A DNA stretch of 6,840 nt from Rhodobacteraceae bacterium UBA3087 (GCA_002367285.1 DFBF01000232.1:1-6840); one strand, 5' to 3'. Counted from the stretch's first letter, positions 1 through 5,412 are shown. A program made the numbers and translations. The notes: a model not told the origin generated them from the sequence alone.

Positions 1-48
1 CGCCAGCGCGGGGCTGGTCATCAGGGCAAGGGCAGCTGTCCAATTCAT
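1..48 (-). CDS. Exported protein, N-terminal fragment (signal peptide only)
   Basis: Only the first 16 codons lie in the window, reading MNWTAALALMTSPALA, and the gene continues past the left edge. The segment is a hydrophobic stretch ending in A-L-A, the small-x-small pattern of a Sec signal peptidase I site, so the mature protein is probably periplasmic or secreted. The ATG at 46-48 is preceded by GGAAGG (59-64 on the opposite strand), 10 bases upstream and inside the last codons of the preceding lipoprotein gene. Only 6 bp separate the two genes, which suggests one transcript and possibly coupled translation. Nothing about its function can be read from this fragment. The lack of a positive charge near the N-terminus makes the signal peptide slightly atypical. 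Confidence 0.6.
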   Translation of the reverse strand, partial: MNWTAALALMTSPALA

Positions 49-54
49 ATGCGC

Positions 55-312
55 TCAGCCTTCCAGACAGGCCGGTTTGCCCGTGTCAGGATCATCGGGA
101 AGTTGTTCATATGCGCCATCAACCATCTGATAGAAACAGGTGTTCTTCGTGTTGAAAAAGAACGCCCCGTCTTCATAGTCATGGGGCAGGCCGCGGTCGA
201 TACCGACCGGCAGGGTGCCTTCCCAAGGTTGCATTTCATCAACGGCGTTGGGCGCGACAGTTTGGCATGCTGTCAGCATCAGAGCGGTGGCGAAAAGGGC
301 GATTTTATTCAT
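55..312 (-). CDS. Small putative lipoprotein of unknown function
   Basis: The gene encodes 85 residues. It begins MNKIALFATALMLTAC, a short positively charged N-terminus, a hydrophobic core and the lipobox L-T-A-C, so Cys16 should be lipidated after signal peptidase II cleavage. The residue after Cys is Gln rather than Asp, which by the usual sorting rule favours the outer membrane. The mature part is about 70 residues, acidic and Pro/Gly rich, with an aromatic patch F-F-F-N at 51-54. It has two more cysteines, Cys59 and Cys82, which could form a disulfide in the periplasm (inference). I do not recognise a family. It starts 17 bp after the amidohydrolase gene, with AAGG about 9 bases before the ATG, and is followed 6 bp later by another exported protein, so it is probably cotranscribed with both. 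Confidence 0.75.
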   Translation of the reverse strand: MNKIALFATALMLTACQTVAPNAVDEMQPWEGTLPVGIDRGLPHDYEDGAFFFNTKNTCFYQMVDGAYEQLPDDPDTGKPACLEG

Positions 313-329
313 TGGGTCTAGCCTTTGGT

Positions 330-1580
330 TCAGTCAACAATACCGGCTGTTTCAACGACAGCATGCATTAACACGTCCGTTCCAGCCGTGGCCCATTCTT
401 TCGAAATTTCTTCGGCTTCGTTATGTGACAGACCGTCCACACAGGGGCACATGACCATTGCCGTTGGGGCAACCCGGTTGATCCAGCAGGCATCGTGGCC
501 GGCGCCAGAAATCAGGTTCATGTGGCTGTATCCCAGGCGTTCGGCGGCATTGCGCACGGCTGTCACGCAGCCCTCGTCAAAGGTGACGGGGTCAAAGCCG
601 CCGACCTTTTCGAACTCAATCCCCAGGCCCATGTCGTCGGCGATCTTTTGGGCCTCATTGCGCAGACGGGCCTCCATGTCTTCGATGACGGACAGGTCGG
701 GTGAGCGGAAATCGACGGTGAACACAACCTTGCCGGGGATCACGTTGCGTGAATTCGGGAAAACATCGATATGGCCCGCTGCGCCGACGGCGTGGGGGGC
801 GTGGGACCAGGCGATTTCATCAATTTTTTCAAGCACTTTCGCCATGCCCAGGCCTGCGTTTTTGCGCATTGGCATAGGGGTCGATCCGGTGTGGCTGTCC
901 TTGCCGGTGATGGTCACTTGGGTCCAGGACAGGCCTTGGCCGTGGGTGACGACGCCGATGTCTTTGCCTTCGGCCTCCAGAATGGGGCCCTGTTCGATGT
1001 GCAGTTCGAACATCGCGTGCATCTTGCGCGCGCCGACGACCTCGTCACCCTTCCAGCCGATCCGACCCAGTTCATCACCGAATGTCTTGCCCTCGGCGTC
1101 TTCGCGATCGTAAGCCCAGTCCTGCGTGTGCACCCCGGCAAACACGCCGCTGGCCAACATAGCGGGGGCAAAGCGCGTGCCTTCTTCGTTGGTCCAGTTT
1201 GTGACCACGATGGGGTGTTTCGTTTTCACGCCCAGATCGTTCAGGCTGCGGATGATTTCCAGCCCGCCCAGCACGCCCAACACGCCGTCATATTTGCCGC
1301 CGGTGGGCTGTGTATCCAAGTGGCTGCCGACATAGACCGGCAGCGCTTCGGGGTCTTCGCCCGCGCGCATGGCGAACATGTTGCCCATGGTATCGACGCC
1401 CATGGTCATGCCCGCGGCCTTGCACCATTGCTGGAACAATTCGCGGCCTTCGCCGTCTTCGTCCGTGACCGTCTGGCGGTTGTTGCCGCCCGCGACGCCG
1501 GGGCCGATTTTGGCCATATCCATCAGCGACTCCCACAAGCGGTCGCCGTTAATTTTCATGTTCTCGCCGGGGGCTGCCAT
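330..1580 (-). CDS. pydC: Zn-dependent amidohydrolase, probable beta-ureidopropionase (M20 carbamoylase family)
   Basis: This 416-residue protein belongs to the hydantoinase/carbamoylase branch of the M20 metallopeptidases (N-carbamoyl amino acid hydrolases, allantoate amidohydrolase, yeast-type beta-alanine synthase) and has the usual length. The expected two-metal site is complete: His87 in GSHLDT, Asp98 in GGKYDG, Glu132-Glu133 in NEEGTRF (catalytic base and ligand), His194 in ELHIEQG and His386 in GLSHNEAE. Conserved active-site histidines are also visible at His230 (DSHTG) and His362 (GAGHDA). The family cannot be resolved to one substrate from motifs alone. Because preT-preA lie directly upstream on the same strand, the likely reaction is hydrolysis of N-carbamoyl-beta-alanine to beta-alanine, CO2 and ammonia in the cytoplasm. 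L-carbamoylase or allantoate amidohydrolase is the main alternative. The ATG at 1580 was chosen because AGGAGA lies 7 bases upstream; the reading frame is open further upstream, to an ATG at 1649, but without such a site. Confidence 0.9.
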   Translation of the reverse strand: MAAPGENMKINGDRLWESLMDMAKIGPGVAGGNNRQTVTDEDGEGRELFQQWCKAAGMTMGVDTMGNMFAMRAGEDPEALPVYVGSHLDTQPTGGKYDGVLGVLGGLEIIRSLNDLGVKTKHPIVVTNWTNEEGTRFAPAMLASGVFAGVHTQDWAYDREDAEGKTFGDELGRIGWKGDEVVGARKMHAMFELHIEQGPILEAEGKDIGVVTHGQGLSWTQVTITGKDSHTGSTPMPMRKNAGLGMAKVLEKIDEIAWSHAPHAVGAAGHIDVFPNSRNVIPGKVVFTVDFRSPDLSVIEDMEARLRNEAQKIADDMGLGIEFEKVGGFDPVTFDEGCVTAVRNAAERLGYSHMNLISGAGHDACWINRVAPTAMVMCPCVDGLSHNEAEEISKEWATAGTDVLMHAVVETAGIVD

Positions 1581-1587
1581 GTCATGT

Positions 1588-1593
1588 TCTCCT
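1588..1593 (-). promoter_or_regulatory. Ribosome binding site that sets the pydC start
   Basis: On the minus strand this reads AGGAGA, a strong Shine-Dalgarno match, 7 bases before the ATG at 1578-1580. It decides between that ATG, an in-frame ATG at 1649 with no comparable site, and an internal ATG at 1559 with only a weak purine stretch before it. An out-of-frame ATG (1583-1585) lies between the site and the chosen start, but is only 2 bases from the Shine-Dalgarno sequence and so is badly placed. Confidence 0.75.
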
Positions 1594-1634
1594 GTCAGAA
1601 ATTCGGGTGTGTGCCGCCCGTGCGGGCAGACTGC

Positions 1635-1646
1635 CACAATATTGTG
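1635..1646. promoter_or_regulatory. Perfect 12-bp palindrome upstream of pydC, candidate operator
   Basis: The sequence CACAATATTGTG is a perfect palindrome with no spacer, centred about 60 bp upstream of the pydC start. The flanks are not symmetric beyond it apart from scattered bases. It is AT-rich at its centre within GC-rich surroundings and would lie at or close to a pydC promoter and its start point. A dimeric regulator is the natural reader, but no family is assigned. It is unlike the TTGACC-type repeat further upstream, so it would be a different protein's site. Chance occurrence is possible. Confidence 0.35.
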
Positions 1647-1663
1647 CAAACAGGGAACGCAAA

Positions 1664-1698
1664 CTGCCCCGCATGGGGGACAGGCCGGATGTGTCCGG
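1664..1698 (-). repeat. Two adjacent small hairpins in the pydC leader region
   Basis: Two inverted repeats sit almost end to end. At 1685-1698 CCGGA and TCCGG flank a 4-base loop. At 1664-1683, read on the minus strand, CTGTCCC pairs with GGGGCAG (one G-T pair) around a 6-base loop. On a transcript running from preA into pydC both would fold, the second being followed by AGTTTGCG rather than a run of T. They could be a weak terminator or leader structure, or protect RNA ends. No riboswitch class is recognised. Confidence 0.35.
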
Positions 1699-1790
1699 TG
1701 TTGCTTGGGGGGTATGAGTTGTCACCCCTGTCTCCCTGTGTCGTCGCGCATGTGCCCTTGTTTTTAACGGGTCTGGCGCGGGTGTAATTC

Positions 1791-1806
1791 TTGACCGTTT
1801 GGTCAA
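1791..1806. promoter_or_regulatory. RutR-like operator (TetR-family inverted repeat)
   Basis: The 16-bp sequence TTGACCGTTTGGTCAA has perfect 6-bp arms, TTGACC and GGTCAA, around 4 bases. The E. coli RutR operator consensus, recalled as TTGACCAnnTGGTCAA, agrees at 13 of its 14 specified positions with the same arm length and spacing. RutR is a TetR-family repressor that releases DNA when it binds uracil or thymine and controls pyrimidine use. Here the repeat lies between two genes of reductive pyrimidine breakdown, 211 bp before the pydC start and 37 bp after the preA stop. It most likely controls pydC and the genes after it, by blocking initiation or reading through from preA. The regulator gene is not in the window. 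Confidence 0.65.
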
Positions 1807-1831
1807 CCCCGACGCTAGCACAGCGCCGGGG
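1807..1831 (-). terminator. Strong intercistronic hairpin after preA, terminator-like but without a T-run
   Basis: Read on the minus strand, 12 to 36 bases past the preA stop codon, CCCCGGCGCT pairs with AGCGTCGGGG around a 5-base loop: 10 pairs, one of them G-U. On the plus strand the same position is an A-C mismatch, so the structure is best in the preA transcript. The bases that follow are TTGACCAAAC, not a T-tract, so it is not a classic intrinsic terminator. It may be a Rho-independent-like pause, a barrier to 3' exonucleases protecting preT-preA mRNA, or part of a termination/roadblock pair with the operator that abuts it. Confidence 0.5.
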
Positions 1832-1842
1832 CAGATCAATCA

Positions 1843-3165
1843 TTATTGTCCGCGCACAATGCACATATTTGGATCAGCAGACGGATTGTTGGGGTGCTGC
1901 AACCAGGTCCGTTTGGTCTCCGGGATGATCATGCCGGTGCGTTCGTCGACTTCGCCAGGCTCCAGCGTGCGCATGGTGATGCAGCTTTCGACCGGGCAGA
2001 CGTTGACGCACAGGTTGCAGGCGACGCATTCGTCTTCTTTCACCGTGAAGGTGCGATCGTCCGACATTTCGATGGCCTGGTGGCTGGTATCCTCGCAGGC
2101 CGCAAAGCAGCGGCCGCATTTGATACAGTCGTCTTGGTTGATGACCGCCTTGGTGACGTGATCCAGGTTCAGGTGCTGCCAATCGGTGACATTGGGCGTC
2201 GCCAGACCGACGAAATCTGCCGTGCTGGTGTGGCCTTTTTCGTCCATCCATTGCGACAGACCCGAGATCATTTCCTGAACCACCTTGAAACCATAGGTCA
2301 TCGCGGCGGTGCAGACCTGCACATTCGCCGCCCCCAGCGCCATGAATTCCGCCGCATCGCGCCAGGTGGTGACGCCGCCAATGGCGGAAATCGGCAGGCC
2401 AGAGGTGGCCTTGTTGCGGGCGATTTCGGCGACCATGTTCATGGCAATCGGTTTCACGGCAGGGCCGCAATATCCGCCATGCGTGCCCATGCCATCGATC
2501 ATCGGTTCAGGGGACATGGCGTCCAGATTGACCGAGGTGATCGAGTTGATCGTGTTGATCAGCGACACAGCATCCGCGCCACCGCGCAGGGCGGCCTCGG
2601 CAGGCATGAGGATGTTGGAAATGTTCGGCGTCAGCTTGACGATACAGGGCAGGTTTGAATGCTTTTTCACCCAACCCGTGACCATTTCGATGTATTCCGG
2701 CACCTGCCCCACGGCGGCCCCCATGCCGCGTTCGGCCATGCCGTGCGGGCAGCCAAAGTTCAGCTCGACCCCATCTGCGCCGGTCAATTCGACCTCGTTC
2801 AGGATCTTGCGCCAGGGCTCTTCCTCGCAAGGCACCATCAGGGACACGATTACGGCGTGGTCGGGATAATCCCGTTTTACGCGGGTGATTTCCTCAAGGT
2901 TGACCTCCAGCGGGCGGTCGGTGATCAGTTCGATGTTGTTCAGGCCCAACAGGCGGCGATCCGCGCCGAAAATGGCGCCATAGCGCGGGCCATTGACGTT
3001 AACGACGGGCGGGCCCGCTTCGCCAAGGGTTTTCCAGACCACACCGCCCCAACCGGCCTCGAATGCGCGGCGGACGTTGTATTCCTTGTCGGTGGGCGGG
3101 GCTGAGGCCAGCCAGAACGGGTTCGGGCTGTCGATGCCCAGGAAGGTGGAATGCAGGTCAGCCAT
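1843..3165 (-). CDS. preA: NAD-dependent dihydropyrimidine dehydrogenase, catalytic subunit PreA
   Basis: PreA (440 residues) reduces uracil or thymine to the 5,6-dihydro form with electrons passed from PreT. It matches the C-terminal half of eukaryotic dihydropyrimidine dehydrogenase. Residues 1 to about 325 form the FMN-binding TIM barrel. The pyrimidine-contacting residues known from the pig enzyme have clear counterparts: Asn77 and Glu79 (NNIEL), Asn136 with the catalytic Cys139 (NFGCPHG), and Asn204-Thr205. The C-terminal ferredoxin-like part carries two 4Fe-4S motifs: Cys347, 350, 353 and 357 (the last spacing is CxxxC instead of the usual CxxxCP), and Cys380, 383, 386 and 390. About 40 residues follow the last motif, including Cys435, making it some 30 residues longer than the E. 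coli protein as I recall it. It starts 3 bp after the preT stop, so the subunits are probably made together. Confidence 0.95.
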   Translation of the reverse strand: MADLHSTFLGIDSPNPFWLASAPPTDKEYNVRRAFEAGWGGVVWKTLGEAGPPVVNVNGPRYGAIFGADRRLLGLNNIELITDRPLEVNLEEITRVKRDYPDHAVIVSLMVPCEEEPWRKILNEVELTGADGVELNFGCPHGMAERGMGAAVGQVPEYIEMVTGWVKKHSNLPCIVKLTPNISNILMPAEAALRGGADAVSLINTINSITSVNLDAMSPEPMIDGMGTHGGYCGPAVKPIAMNMVAEIARNKATSGLPISAIGGVTTWRDAAEFMALGAANVQVCTAAMTYGFKVVQEMISGLSQWMDEKGHTSTADFVGLATPNVTDWQHLNLDHVTKAVINQDDCIKCGRCFAACEDTSHQAIEMSDDRTFTVKEDECVACNLCVNVCPVESCITMRTLEPGEVDERTGMIIPETKRTWLQHPNNPSADPNMCIVRGQ

Positions 3166-3168
3166 GTC

Positions 3169-4497
3169 TCAGCCCCCCATCAAAGTTGCGTGGATGTCTT
3201 GCGCGGCGTCGCGGCCTTCGGCCACCGCCGTCACGGTCAGATCGTCGCCACCGGATGCGCAGTCGCCCCCGGCCCAGACACCGTTTCGGCTGGTGCGGCC
3301 CGTGTCCGTGACGGCGATCTTGTTGCCGTCCAGGTCCAGACCATTCGCGTCGCCCAGGCGTTGACCGATGGCCTTCATGACCTGATCGGCCTTCAGGCGG
3401 AAGGTCTCGCCGGTTTCCGTCAGCCCATCGGGGCCGTCCTGCGTATAGGCGAATTCGATTTCGGCGACAGCCCCGTTGCCATGCACCGCCTTGGGTGCGG
3501 CATGGGTGATGATGCGCACGCCCTTTGAGGCGGCCAGGTCCTGTTCAAACGGTGACGCATTCATGCGATCCCGGCCCCGGCGATAGACCAGCGAGACGTC
3601 TTCGGCCCCCAGCAGTTTCGCCTGAACCGCGGCGTCCACAGCCGTCATGCCGCCGCCAATGACGACCACATGACGACCCACGGGAAGCGTGTTCAGATCG
3701 CTGGATTGGCGCAGCTCTTCGATGAAATCGACCGCGTCCAACACGCCGTCCTTGTCTTCGCCATCACAGCGCAGCGCGTTCACGCCGGTCAGGCCGATGG
3801 CAAGGAACACAGCGTCGTACCGCTTGGACAGTTCGTCCAGTTGCAAACCATTGCCAAGCGCCTGGCCCAGTTTGACGGTGATGCCGCCAATGGACAGCAG
3901 CCAATCAACCTCGCGCGTTGCGAACCCATCGACGGATTTATAAGACGCGATGCCGAATTCGTTCAGCCCACCCGCCTTGGAGCGTGCGTCATACATCACC
4001 ACGTCATGGCCGTGCATGGCCAGGCGGTGGGCGGCGGACAGACCGGCGGGGCCTGCACCCACGACTGCGATGGTTTTGCCTGTCGCCGCGGCGCGCGTGA
4101 AGGGATGCGCGCCCATGACGGTGTCGGTGGCATAGCGTTGCAGGCGGCCAATTTCGACCGGCTTACCTTCGGCGGTTTCGCGTACGCAGACTTCCTCGCA
4201 CAGGGTTTCGGTCGGGCAGACGCGGGCGCACATACCGCCCAGAATATTCTGGTTCAGGATCGTCATGGCCGCTGATTCTGCCGTGCCTGTGGCGATCTGG
4301 CGAATGAACAGGGGGATGTCGATTGTTGTCGGACAGGCCTCCATGCAAGGCGCGTCGTGGCAGAAATAACAGCGATCTGCGGCAACAAGGGCCTCGTGAT
4401 CATCAAGGCGCGGATGCAGGTCTGTGAAATTGTCCTGGTAGGCTTGGCTCTCCAAGCGGCCCGCGGCAATCCCTGGCGTTGACTGGGAATTGGGCAA
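3169..4497 (-). CDS. preT: NAD-dependent dihydropyrimidine dehydrogenase, NADH-oxidising subunit PreT
   Basis: PreT (442 residues with a TTG start) takes electrons from NADH through FAD and 4Fe-4S clusters and hands them to PreA; it matches the N-terminal half of eukaryotic dihydropyrimidine dehydrogenase and resembles the small subunit of glutamate synthase. The N-terminal domain has Cys43, 46, 51 and 55 (CYFCHDAPCMEAC) and Cys94, 100 and 104. Gln120 in GRLQRYATD occupies the place of the unusual glutamine cluster ligand of the pig enzyme. A first dinucleotide fold, VGAGPAGL at 146-153, binds FAD; a second, VIGGGMTAVDAA at 279-290, fits NADH; the FAD-closing motif is WAGGD at 408-412. No in-frame ATG precedes the first cysteine motif within the conserved region. 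The TTG at 4497 has AAAGGGA 7 bases upstream and gives a family-like N-terminus. The frame stays open to 5256 but that part is antisense to tupB. Confidence 0.93.
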   Translation of the reverse strand: MPNSQSTPGIAAGRLESQAYQDNFTDLHPRLDDHEALVAADRCYFCHDAPCMEACPTTIDIPLFIRQIATGTAESAAMTILNQNILGGMCARVCPTETLCEEVCVRETAEGKPVEIGRLQRYATDTVMGAHPFTRAAATGKTIAVVGAGPAGLSAAHRLAMHGHDVVMYDARSKAGGLNEFGIASYKSVDGFATREVDWLLSIGGITVKLGQALGNGLQLDELSKRYDAVFLAIGLTGVNALRCDGEDKDGVLDAVDFIEELRQSSDLNTLPVGRHVVVIGGGMTAVDAAVQAKLLGAEDVSLVYRRGRDRMNASPFEQDLAASKGVRIITHAAPKAVHGNGAVAEIEFAYTQDGPDGLTETGETFRLKADQVMKAIGQRLGDANGLDLDGNKIAVTDTGRTSRNGVWAGGDCASGGDDLTVTAVAEGRDAAQDIHATLMGG

Positions 4498-4504
4498 GGG
4501 GATG

Positions 4505-4511
4505 TCCCTTT
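4505..4511 (-). promoter_or_regulatory. Ribosome binding site supporting the TTG start of preT
   Basis: On the minus strand this reads AAAGGGA, ending 7 bases before the TTG at 4495-4497. The next in-frame ATG downstream is the Met inside the first iron-sulfur motif (about codon 52), which would remove cluster ligands, and no ATG or GTG lies in frame close upstream. The combination makes the TTG the most likely start. Confidence 0.6.
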
Positions 4512-4556
4512 CTCTGTTGGTGTCTGTTTTCTTTTCAGCGTGGCATAGGTTTGAAA

Positions 4557-4574
4557 TTTTATCAATTGGTAAAA
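4557..4574. promoter_or_regulatory. 18-bp near-perfect palindrome in the preT/tupB divergent region, candidate operator
   Basis: TTTTATCAATTGGTAAAA pairs with its own reverse complement at 8 of 9 positions, around a CAATTG core. It starts 59 bp upstream of the preT start codon and lies in the most AT-rich part of the intergenic region, where a preT promoter would be expected; an operator there could repress or activate preT. It is about 130 bp from tupB and might act on that side too. It does not match the RutR-type repeat near pydC, so a different regulator is implied. The family is not identified. Confidence 0.45.
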
Positions 4575-4673
4575 AATAGGCGATTTGTGAACGCCTTTTC
4601 CGTGTCGATTTCGAAGCGTGTAAGGACGTTTCCGGCGTTGGTTCAAAAGGGGCGACCGTGTTAGCCACGAGGC

Positions 4674-4715
4674 ATGAAGCAAGCTGAAACCCATACGCGT
4701 GCCCATCATGGGTGA
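4674..4715 (+). other. Possible 13-codon upstream reading frame overlapping the tupB start
   Basis: An ATG at 4674 opens a frame coding MKQAETHTRAHHG and ending in a TGA at 4713-4715, so its last codons overlap the tupB start as ATGGGTGA. Such an overlap can couple translation of the second gene to the first, which would fit with the absence of a Shine-Dalgarno sequence before tupB. Against it, the GAGG just upstream (4669-4672) is only 1 base from the ATG, too close to work as a normal ribosome site. It would need translation by another route, or it is chance. Confidence 0.2.
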
Positions 4716-5412
4716 CCTTTGGCAGGGACTGGCACAGGCCTTTTGGCTGGTGGTGACGTTTGACGCGACCTTGGTCGAGATCACGGCACGGTCCTTGCGT
4801 GTGACCCTTTCGGCGGTGTTCATCGCGACGCTGATCGGGGTGCCGTTTGGTGTCTGGCTGGCGTTGAACCGGTTCCGTTTGCGTCGGCTGACCATTGCCG
4901 TGTTGAACGCGTTGATGGGGCTGCCGCCGGTTGTGGTCGGGTTGATTGTATACATTCTGTTGTCGCGGTCCGGGCCGTTTGGCGTGTTGAACCTTCTGTT
5001 CACGCCGACCGCCATGGTGATTGCGCAGGTGATCATCATCACGCCGCTGATTGCCTCGATTGCCCATCAGGCGTCGCGTGAATTGTGGGCCGAATACCAC
5101 GACCTGCTGATCTCGCTGGGCGCGACACGGCGTCAGCGCCTGGTCACGCTGATTTGGGACGGGCGGCGGTCGTTGCTGACCGCAACCCTGGCCGGGTTTG
5201 GCCGCGCGATTGGCGAGGTCGGGGCGATCATGATTGTCGGTGGTAATATCGACCACCTGACGCGGGTTCTGACCACCGCGATTTCGCTTGAGACCTCAAA
5301 GGGTAACTTCGCCATCGCTCTGGCGCTGGGCTTTGTGCTGATCGGGCTGAGTATCGCGGTGAACCTGTTGGCGCATATGCTGTCGGGCACGGAACGGGGG
5401 CGGCGATGGTGA
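4708..5412 (+). CDS. tupB: Tungstate ABC transporter, permease TupB
   Basis: This 234-residue inner-membrane protein is the channel-forming part of a TupABC tungstate importer and would act as a dimer. About five membrane segments are visible, near residues 31-53, 62-87, 101-121, 158-178 and 200-224. The cytoplasmic loop at about 132-150 has the Gly-Ala (138-139) of the EAA motif that docks with the ATPase. The stretch GRAIGEVGAIMIVGGNI followed by TRVLTTAISLETSKG is typical of the TupB/WtpB group as opposed to general sulfate or molybdate permeases. The ATG at 4708 gives MGDLWQGL, the usual family N-terminus; a GTG at 4699 in the same frame is possible and would add three residues. Neither start has a clear ribosome site. 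The 3' end overlaps tupC by 7 bp. Confidence 0.88.
   Translation: MGDLWQGLAQAFWLVVTFDATLVEITARSLRVTLSAVFIATLIGVPFGVWLALNRFRLRRLTIAVLNALMGLPPVVVGLIVYILLSRSGPFGVLNLLFTPTAMVIAQVIIITPLIASIAHQASRELWAEYHDLLISLGATRRQRLVTLIWDGRRSLLTATLAGFGRAIGEVGAIMIVGGNIDHLTRVLTTAISLETSKGNFAIALALGFVLIGLSIAVNLLAHMLSGTERGRRW

Noticed and set aside
771..1787. 338-residue open frame on the plus strand opposite pydC
   Set aside because: It is antisense to a protein with a complete M20 metal site and has a low-complexity composition rich in Ala, His, Gly and Val, typical of a mirror frame in GC-rich DNA. No motif was seen.
1582..1864. Small minus-strand frames of 85 and 89 codons in the preA-pydC gap
   Set aside because: They overlap each other and the ends of neighbouring genes, cover the palindromes and hairpins, and have no ribosome site or family-like features.
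1846..2658. 270-residue plus-strand frame opposite preA
   Set aside because: Mirror frame of a well-supported gene, rich in Arg, Gly, His and Asp, without a ribosome site or recognisable domain.
4585..4666. Sigma-70-like promoter pairs before tupB, such as TTGTGA or TTGGTT with weak -10 boxes
   Set aside because: Several poor candidates compete and none has a convincing -10 hexamer, so no promoter is annotated.
4498..4707. Molybdenum cofactor riboswitch or ModE box before tupB
   Set aside because: I looked for a structured leader and for a ModE-type repeat and saw neither; the only symmetric element is the AT-rich palindrome nearer preT.
4498..5256. Upstream extension of preT to an ATG at 5256
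   Set aside because: The extra residues are Arg/Gln/Pro rich, antisense to tupB, and would cross the divergent promoter region. PreT family length and a ribosome site support 4497.
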